From NCBI GenBank assembly GCA_021839785.1, contig JAKCAB010000240.1:1-12483 (forward strand): 12,483 bases of DNA, in the 5' to 3' direction. Positions 1-9,600 of this stretch are shown here, piece by piece. The stretch's first letter is position 1; each line of letters opens with the position of its first letter. The translations under genes and the position numbers were made by a program. This DNA comes from a bacterium. GTDB taxonomy: Bacteria; Verrucomicrobiota; Verrucomicrobiae; Limisphaerales; J093. The notes beneath the pieces are model-generated. The model saw nothing but the letters and a program-made list of their open reading frames with translations. It was not told the origin of the DNA and made no database searches.

Positions 1-1
1 C

Positions 2-652
2 GACTACGACTATTGGAGTTTCAGCGCCCAGGCGGGCGATCACTTCTTGGTCGGGGTGGATACGCCGGGCCGGCCCGGCGCCAGCCAGTTACACTATCTG
101 ATTCAGACTGCCGACGGCCAGACCATCGCGGATTTCTACCCGAACTACAACGGCTGGGGACAGTCGCCCGCGATCACCATCCCGCGCGACAGCACCTATT
201 TTGTGCGGGTCAGCTACAACTACGACTATCGCAGCGAATACCGGATCCGCGCGGTCCTCACGCCGCCCGAAGTGACGGTGGAGAACGAAGACAACGGCTC
301 GGTGGCCAACGCCACTGCGCTGAACCTGGCCACCAGCGGCGACAACAAGGTAGGCACCGGCGTCGGTTACATCCGCACCAGCGGCGACCTGGACTATTTC
401 GACCTGGGCACCCTCGACAGCGGACAGACCGTGTTCCTGAATGCGCGCCTCTTCGAGCACAGCACGCTGACGCCAGTGGTGAGCCTCTACAACGCTTCGA
501 ATGGCTACATGGTGGAGGCCACGGGCGGGCGGCCGTTCGACAGCGTGGCGGAGGTGCGGATCGTCACTTCCGGCCGTTACTACGCCGTGGTGCGCGGCGC
601 GGCGGGCCAGGGCGATCTCCTGGCCTGGTACACACTCGAAGTGCAGGTCATG
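2..652 (+). other. Two PPC-like (bacterial pre-peptidase C-terminal) beta domains, the first cut by the window edge
   Basis: The window opens on D-Y-D-Y-W-S-F followed by Q-A-G-D, the usual 'DxDyfsF...aGd' core of PPC domains. The second copy, residues 94-217, starts with an acidic E-N-E-D-N-G, then has a G-Y-I strand, S-G-D-L-D-Y-F-D-L, a G-Q-T turn and a final Y-Y-A-V-V-R strand. PPC domains are non-catalytic beta sandwiches found near the ends of secreted proteins. Here they sit before the CARDB array, so more PPC units or a different head domain may lie upstream. The assignment rests on motif recognition only. Confidence 0.7.
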
Positions 653-3600
653 CCCACCAGCAGTGTGGCCTTCCCGAACCTGCAGATGGTGAGCCTCACC
701 CCACCCAGCGGCAGCGGGCTGCAGAGCGGCGACCCCGTGAACGTGGTCTTTACCGTCAAGAACGTCGGCCTGATGAGCACCGCCCCGGTGGCCCAGTGGA
801 GCGACCGCCTGGTGCTCTCGCCCAACCCGGTTTATGGCGACCTCGACGACGTGCCGCTGGCCGTCTTCAGCCACACCGGCGTGCTGGATCCGGACCAGGT
901 TTACACCGTCAACGAGACGGTCAATTTGCCGGACGGCATCGACGGCACCTATTACTTGATCGGCCAGACCGATTCGGGCAACGCGGTCACGGAATTCATC
1001 CTCGAGGCCGACAACGTGACGGTGTCCGACACCACCTTCCAGGTGACGCGCGCGACCTATCCCGATTTGCAGGTCGAAAACCTCACGGCCGGCCTGTCGG
1101 GCGGCAACATTGCCGTCGCGTGGCAGACCGCGAACCGCGGCGCGCGCAACGCCGCGGCCGGCTTCAAGGAGTCGATCGTGCTGAAGAACCTCCTGACCGG
1201 CACCGAGGAATACCACGCCAAGCTCACCTTCCCGGACAGCCTGGCGGCGGACAGCGCCGCGGACCGCTCGACCACCCTGCCGTTGCCCGGCGCGGGCCGG
1301 TACGAGGTGCGCGTGATCACCGACGTGGACGACGCGGTGTACGAGTTCGACGCCGCCAGCCACGCCAGCGCCGAAGGCAACAACCAGGCCGCGGTCGTGC
1401 TGGACGTGGCGGTGGACTTGCAGGTCACCAACCTGCGCGTCGAACCGGTCACGCAGTTGATGTCGGGCCAGGGCGTCACCCTCCGCTGGGAGGACAGCAA
1501 TCTGGGCAACCGCTCCACGGCGGCTTCGTGGCGCGACCACATCGTCGTGCGCAACGCGACCAGCGGCGAAACCTTGCTGGACACGACGCTGCCTTACGAC
1601 GCCGGCAGCGGCGGGAACCTTGGGCCGGGTGAATTCACGGAGCGTTCGCTCCCATTCACCTTGCCGCATCGGCAACGCGGCGTCGGCAGCATCCAGTTCA
1701 GCGTGACCTGCGACGATTTGAACCAGATCGTCGAGTCGAACCCCGCGGACACGGCCGAGAGCAACAACACCTCTACGGTGACGCGCGATTCGATCCTGGC
1801 GCCGTACCCTGACCTCGTGGTGACGGACATCCAGATGCCCACGCTGGGCGATGGCGGCCAGCCCGTGACGATCCAATGGAACGATCATAACCAGGGCACG
1901 AGCGCGGCCACCGGCACCTGGCACGACCGCGTTTACTTGTCCAGCGCCGCGGATGGCAGTGGCGGACAACTCATGGCGGACGTGAGTTTCACCGGCACCC
2001 TGGCGGCCGATGACAACCTGGCGCGCGAAGCCACGTTCAACCTGCCAGCCGGGCAGGGCGGCACGCGGAAGATTCGCATCGAGACCGACATTGCCGACGC
2101 GATTCCCGAAGCCGTGGAAAACAACAACGCGACCGTGGCGGGTGACTCGCTGCTGGTGCGGTTGCCGAACCTGAGTGTGACCGCGGTCACCGTGCCGGCC
2201 GACGCGGATGCCGGCCAGGCGTTCGCGCTGACTTACACGGTCAACAACACCGGCGACGGCGCGACCTTCGGCGATTGGTACGACCACATTTATTGGAGCA
2301 CCAAGAACGACGGCACCGACCTGAATTACCTCACGTCGGTCCACCACACGGATGCCTTGGCGGCAACCACGGGTTCGGTCGAAACCACGGCCGACATCAC
2401 CCTGCCGGCCGGGCCGAGCGGCGAGCGTTACATTCTGGTTCGCGCCGATGGCTGGAACGCCATTGGCGAGTCGGCCGAGGACGACAACGACGGGTACAGT
2501 TCCGCGATTGCGCTCCACGTGCCCAACCTACGCGTCGCGGCGGTGGCCTTGCCCGCGGTGGGCGTGGCGGGCCAGCCGGTAACCGTCACGTGGACGGACC
2601 AAAACGTGGGTGACGGCGACACCTTTGCGGCCACCTGGTACGACCGGCTCTGGCTGGGGACCGCGCCGGATGGCAGCGGACCGCTCACGTTCCTGAAGGA
2701 TCTGCAGTTGACGGACACGATCGCCGCCGGCGGTTCGGCCGCGCGCTCGACGCAAGTCATCCTGCCGCTGGGCGTGCCGGGCAACCGCTACCTGGTGGTG
2801 ACCGCGGACGCTTACAGCCAGATCGGCGAAGCGGACGAGACGGACAACACGGGCGTGAGCGCGGCGCCGCTGGTATTGCAAGCGCCGGACCTGGAGGTGT
2901 CGGCGGCGTCCGCGCCGGCCAGCGCGGCCTTCGGGCAGACAGTCGCGGTCACCTTCCGCTTGCACAATCCGGGCACGGCGCCGGCGGCGGTGCCGTGGCA
3001 TGACTTGGTGTATTTCTCGCCAGACAACGTGCCGGGCAACGGCAATGACGTGCTGTTGCAGACGCGGCCTTCGGGCGACGCCTCGCCGCTGGCGGCGGGC
3101 GCGACCAGCGCCGACCTCGTGGCGAACGTGACGCTGCCGGCGGTGGGCTACGCCGACGGCACGTATTACCTATTCGTGCGCGCGGACGGTTACAACGCCG
3201 TGGGCGAGTACAACGAGGCCAACAACTGGAGCGCGCCGGTGGCGGTGGCCCTGACGCCGCCGCCGCGGGCGGACCTGACGGTGGAAAACATCGCCCTGCC
3301 GGCGAGCGCCCAGCCGGGCACGCCGTTTACGGTGACGTGGAAGACGCGCAACGCGGGGGCGGTGGACGTGTCTGGTTCGTGGGCGGAGACGGTGGCGTTG
3401 TCGCCGGACAACGCGATCGGTGGCGACACGTGGTTTGCCACCGTGAACTTCACCGGCACGCTGGCGGTGGGCGCGAGCGTGGACCGCTCGGCGCAGGTCA
3501 CGATCCCGGTGGACGGCCTCGCGGGCGACCTGTACGCGGTGGTCACGACCGACGCGGGCGGAAACGTCATCGAAGCGAACGAGGCCAACAACGCAGCGAT

Positions 3601-6600
3601 CAGCGCGAGCCCGGTGAACGTGCCGTTGAAACTGCGACTGGTGGCCGACGCGGCGCAGGTGCGCGAAGACGCCGCCGCGCTGGGCTTCACGGTCAGCCGC
3701 AATGGCGACCGCACCAGCGCGCTGGACGTGAATCTGAGCAGCGGCGACACCAGCGAGTTGACCGTGCCGGCGACCGTGACGATCCCGGCGGGCCAGGTCT
3801 CGGCGCGCTTCAATAGCACACCGCAAAATGACGGCGTGCAGGACGGCGACCAGACCGTGGTGGTGTCGGCGAGTGCCACCGGGTTCACCGCCGGCACGGC
3901 CGCGACGACCGTGCAGGATGTGAACCACCCGGTGTTGACGCTCACGCTGCCGGCCTCGGTGGGCGAGGGCCAAACCGCGACCGCCACGGTGAGCCGCGAC
4001 GCAGCGGCGCCGACGCCTCTGATCGTAACGCTGGGCAGTTCGAGCCCGTCGCAACTCACGGCGCCGGCCACCGTGACGATCCCAGCCAATGAAACCACGA
4101 CCAGCTTCCTGGTGGCGGCCGTCGAAGACACGGTCATTGAAGGCAACCAGACCTACACCCTCACGGCGAGCGCTGTGGGCGCCATCGGCAGCAGCCAGAA
4201 CGTCCAGGTGGTGGACAACGACGTGCCGACGGTCACGGTGAGCTTCGCGTTGGACACCGTCAGCGAAGGCGCCGGCGCCAACGCCACCACCGCCACGCTG
4301 ACGCGTTCGATCGTCAGCGACCGGGCCTTGTCCATCGCGCTCAACAACGATCGCACGGACAAGATCCTGGTGCCGGCGACGATGACCATCCCGGCCAACG
4401 AAGCCTCGGTGACCTTCCCGGTGGCGGCCGTGGACAACCCGGACGTGGACGGCGACGCGCTGGTCACCATCCAGCCGGTGATTTTGTCTGGCGGGGTGGC
4501 GTTTGCCTTGGGCACGCCGGCGACGATCACGGTGACCGATGACGACGGGCCGACACTGACGTTGACGCTGGCGCCGAAACTTGCCGCGGAAGGTTTGGCC
4601 AGCGCGGCCACGGGCACTGTCAGTCGCAATACTGACCCAACCGACGCTCTCGAGGTGACGTTGGCGACCGACTCGCCAGGCGAAGTGTCGGTGCCCGCGA
4701 GCGTGACCATCCCGGCGGGCGAGAAAGAGACTACCTTCACCGTCGCCAGTCTTGACGACGGGGTGACCGACGGCAACAAGACCGCGAAGGTCACGGCTTC
4801 CACCGGCGGCTTCACGAGCGGCGCGGACACGGTCGTGATCACCGATGCGAACCTGCCGGACCTGACCGTGGCCTTCACGGACGTGCCGGCCACCGGCGGT
4901 TCGGAACAGCTCAAGACGGTGACCTACCGCGTGACCAACCAGGGCGTGGCGAACACCGGCACGGGCAAATCCTTCGTGCAACGGCTCTACCTGTCCACCG
5001 ACCCGGTCGTGGGCAACGACAAGTTCCTGGGCCAATACATCTTCCCGGACAACGTGCCGCCGGGGCAGTTCTTCGACGTGGTGCAGTCGTTCTACCTGCC
5101 GCGCGACGCGGCGCAGTATTGGCTGATCGCGAAGACCGACGAGGACAGCCAGATCGGCGAACTGCTCGAAGACAACAACGTTGCCATCTCGGCGCCGATC
5201 CAGGTGACCACCACCTACACGGCCAGCGTGGTGGCGGGGCTGCACCAGGCGCTGGCGGGAACGGAAATTCCGCTCAGCGGCCAGGCGACCCGGCGCGACA
5301 ACGGGCAACCGGTGCCGTTCGCGCTGGTGAACATTCACATCACGGTGCGTGGCACCGAGCGGGTGTTCTCGGCGTTGTGCAACGCCGAAGGCAATTACAG
5401 CACCTCGTTCAAGCCGCTGCCGGGCGAGGCGGGCGAGCACGGCGGCGGCGCCGACCATCCGGGGGTGGCCACCACCGCGGTGCAGGACACGTTCACGTTG
5501 GTGGGCATGAAGGCCAACCCCACGCAGCCGGCCATCCAGATCGTGGAGGGCGAGTCGGCCACCGGCAGCGTCGCGGTGGACAACCTCAGCAACGTGGCGC
5601 TGCACAACCTCACCGTCACGACCGACTGCAACATGCCCAACGTGCAGGTCACCGCCGCGACGTTCGACGACGCGACCAGCCTGCCCGGTCTGGGCGCGCG
5701 CACGCTGACCTTCACCTTGCACGCCAACGACGCTTCTTACGTGGGCGGTACGGCGTTCCTGTACTTGTCCACCACCGAGGGCGCCACCTTGACCATCCCG
5801 GTGGCGGTGTCGGTGATCGACCTGCGACCGCGCCTGGTGGCGACGCCAGGCAAGTTGATCGGCGCCATGAAGCCGGGCGTCCAGACCACGGTGCCGCTCA
5901 CGCTGCGCAACGACGGCGGCGAAGCGACCGGGCCGCTGGACGTACAGTTGCCGCCGATCTCCTGGCTGGCGGCCACCGCCACGAAGCTCGACTCGCTGGC
6001 GCCGGGCGAAGAGACGACGCTCATGCTGGTACTCAAGCCCACGACGGCTGATGGCCTGACACCCGGGGCGCCGTACAGCGGGAGCATCGGGTTTGGCAAC
6101 GCCGGCTACGGGACCACCGTGCCCTTCGAGTTCCGCTATGTGACCGACGGCAAAGGCGAACTCTGGGTGCTGGCCGAGGACGAGTACACGTACTACGCGG
6201 AAGGCTCGCCGCGGGTGGCGGGCGCCAACGTCCAGGTGCTCGATGCTTACACCAGCGCCACCGTCGCGTCGGGTGTGACCGACGCGGGCGGGCTCGCGAA
6301 ATTCACGGACCTGGCCGAAGGCTACTACAAGATCGTGGTCACGGCGGACAAGCACAGCACTTACTCCGAAGTGCATTTCGTCAATGCCGGCCAGGTGAAC
6401 TCCGTGGTGGCGTTCCTGTACCGCCAGACCGTGGAATACAACTGGACGGTGGTGCCCACCGAGATCGAGGACCACACCAAGATCGTCATCGAGACCACGT
6501 TCGAGACCTTCGTGCCCGTGCCGGTGGTGACCATCGATCCGCCGTACCTGGACATGAACGATTATCCGCTGCCGTCCCAGCAGATTCTGGTGACCATCAA

Positions 6601-9600
6601 GAACAGCGGGTTGATCGCGGCGCAGGGCGCGAAGCTCCAGTTCAGCGAACACCCGTGGTACAAGATCACGCCGCTGGTCGAAGACGTCGGTCTGGTGCCC
6701 CCGATGGGCGAGGTCAAAGTGCCCGTGACCATCGAGAACCATGTGCCGGCCGGGGGGGGCGGGCTCAAACTGGCCAGCAACTCGCGCAACAACGCCAAGC
6801 TCGCGAGCGTGCCGTGCACGATCACCGCGGGCCTGGAATGGTTCCTCATCTGCGGTCCGGACCACAAATGGCATCGCGTGCCGCTGCCCGTCTTCAACGT
6901 CCACGGCGACTGCGGCGGCGGCGGTGGTGGCGGCGGCGGCGGCGGCTGGGGTGGCTGGGGTGGTTGGGGTGGCCCCATCGGCGGCGGCGGTGGCGGCGGC
7001 GGTGGCGGTGCCTATTCCCCGCCGGTGAGCTTCGGGCCGCCGGTCAACTGCGATCCGTGCGACCCGGAGGTGTTCAAGAAAGAGGACATCTTCAGCATCG
7101 ACATTTCGTCGTTCTTCGAGCCGATCGGGGTGGCCGTCGAGGCAGCCATCACGGCCCAGACTGGCGGCTTGTTGCAGCCTTCGGTGGACATCGAAGCCAG
7201 CGGCGGCGCCCGCACCTGTTGCGAACCGGGCGGCAGCCAGGGCATCGAAGTTTATGGCCACGCGGGCGCGTCGCTGGAAGTGGCGGTGGGCCCCGGCATC
7301 AGCAAGGAAGCTTCCGTCTCGGTCGAAGTGCCGGGCAAGGGCGAGGCCGAATTGTCGGGCGAAATCAAGCTCGGCTTGCAGGCCACCGGCAGCCTCTCGC
7401 TTAGCGGTGAAGTGTCCAGCGGCTGCAACTTCTCCGGCCTGGAGGTCACGGCCAGCGGCCAGGTGGCGCTGCGTTTCTTTGGCGGCGTCAGCGGCGAGAT
7501 GAAGGCCAGCTATAGCAACCCGATCTACTCGGCCGACGTGGACGTGGCCGCCGTGAACGGCAGCATCAACGGCGGTGTGCGCATCGACTTCGAGTACAAG
7601 GACGGCGCCTTCACCATCAATCCGTGCTCCGAAGGCCTCTACTACTCGGCTTACGCCAAGCTCTTCGGCAACACCTACTCGCTGTTCCACGACGCAGCCG
7701 GCAATCCGCTCGAGAAGGTGTACATCATCGACGCCACCTGCCCGGCGGACGACGGCTCGCTCATGGGCCGGGCAACCGCGCAGATCATCCCCGGCGTCGA
7801 GGAAGCCATCCGCGCGGCGATCGCGCGCCAGTTGGGGCCAGACGCGGCGGCCAAACTCCATTCCGGCGGCGGCGCTCCCGTGCATTTCTCGAGCACCTCG
7901 CGGATCAGCCTGAAGTCCCGGCCGGTGATTGCCCGCGGCGTCAGCGTGAGCCGCGCGGGCATCCGCACCCAGGCCGATGAGGGCGTCTGCGCCAAGGTCA
8001 AGCTCCGCCTCGAACAAGAAGCCGTGCTCACCCGCAACGCCTTCAACGCGACCCTCGAAGTCGTGAACAAGGACACCGTCAACCTCGAGAACGTCGAGGT
8101 GATCGTCGCGGTTTCCGACGAAGCCGGGAACAACCGGGACGCCGTGTTTGCCTACAAACCGCCGACGTTGAGCGGACTCAGCGCCATCGACGGCACGGGT
8201 ACGATCAACGGCGGGGCCACCGGCAGCGCCACGTGGATCCTCATCCCCACGCGCGAAGCCGCGCCGGATGCGCCGAAGGTTTACCTGGTCTCCGGCACGC
8301 TCAAATACACGCAGAACGGGCTGCAAGTGGTGGTGCCGCTCCAGCCGGTGCCCATCACGGTCTATCCGGACCCGCTGCTGTACATCAAGTACTTCCACCA
8401 GCGCGACGTCTATGCGGACGATCCGTTCACGCCGCAGATCGAGCCGTCGATCCCGTACTCGCTGGCGGTGATGGCGGAGAACAAGGGCAAGGGCCTGGCG
8501 AAGAACTTGCGCATCACCTCTGCCCAACCGCAGATCGTGGAGAACGAAAAGGGTCTCCTGATCGACTTCCAGATCCTGGCCACGCAGGTCGAGAACGACA
8601 ACCTCTCGCCTTCGCTCACCGTGAACCTGGGCAACATCGAGCCGGGCGCGACCAAGATCGGCCGCTGGCTGCTCAAGTCCACGCTCCAGGGTCTCTTCAT
8701 CGACTACAAGGTCACCTTCGAGCACGAGGATGCCATCGCGGGCAAGAAGACCGCGCTCATCGACGACGTGACCATCCACGAGATGCTCCATCTGGTGAAG
8801 GCGCCAGCGCCGTTCGACGACGGCCGGCCCGACTTCCTGGTCAACGACGACCCGGATCCGCCCACCGACTTCCCGGACCGCCTCTACCTGAGCGACGGCA
8901 GCACTGGCGCCGTTCAGGTCGTCACGCTGGCGACTTCCAGTGGCGTGCCCACGCCGGCGGCGCCGGAAGTCACCCTCACCGCCAACCTGCCGCCCGGCTT
9001 CGTGTACCTCCACGTGCCCGAGCCGTCGGACAGCCAGATGCGGCTCTACGGGGTCAAACAGGGTGACCGCGTCATCCCGCTGCCCGGCGTGGATAACATC
9101 GGCAATGCCTGGGTCACCGACCGCACCTTCGTGGGCGAAGGCAAGAAGCCGGTGAACGAAAACATCCTGCACCTGTTCGACTACAACGCGAACGCCACCG
9201 CCGGCCCGGTGACGTACACGTTGATCTACGAGGAACTGCCCGCCGAAGACCTCGACGCGCCTGCCAGCGTGGTGGGGGCGCTGCCGGCCAACAGCCCGGC
9301 CACCTTCGCGGTCAACTGGAGCGGCACCGACAACGGCGGCTCGGGCATCGCCACCTACGACATTTATGTCCAGGACAACGGCGGCGCCTTTACGCCGTGG
9401 CTCACCGGCACCGCCCTCACCGGCGGTCTCTTCACCGGCGAAGTGGGCCACACTTACGCCTTCTACAGCCGGGCCATTGATTTCGCGGGCAACCGCGAGC
9501 CGGCCCCGGCCACGGCGGACGCCTCCACGCTGGTGAGCTATGCCAGCGCGGCGCCGCAGCTCGCGGCCATCGGTGATCAGACCACCGACGAAGGCGTGGC

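Noticed and set aside
13..1632. A 539-codon + strand frame overlapping the start of the giant gene
   Set aside because: It is an Arg/Gly/Pro-rich out-of-frame reading of GC-rich DNA. The PPC and CARDB motifs are in the other frame.
89..2518. An 809-codon open frame on the - strand
   Set aside because: It has the same codon register as the giant gene, with its stop being the complement of TTA at 89. No recognisable motifs or start signal.
671..4852. CRISPR-like or recent tandem DNA repeats
   Set aside because: The periodicity is at the protein level (CARDB and Calx-beta units). The DNA units are divergent, coding and lack identical repeats with unique spacers.
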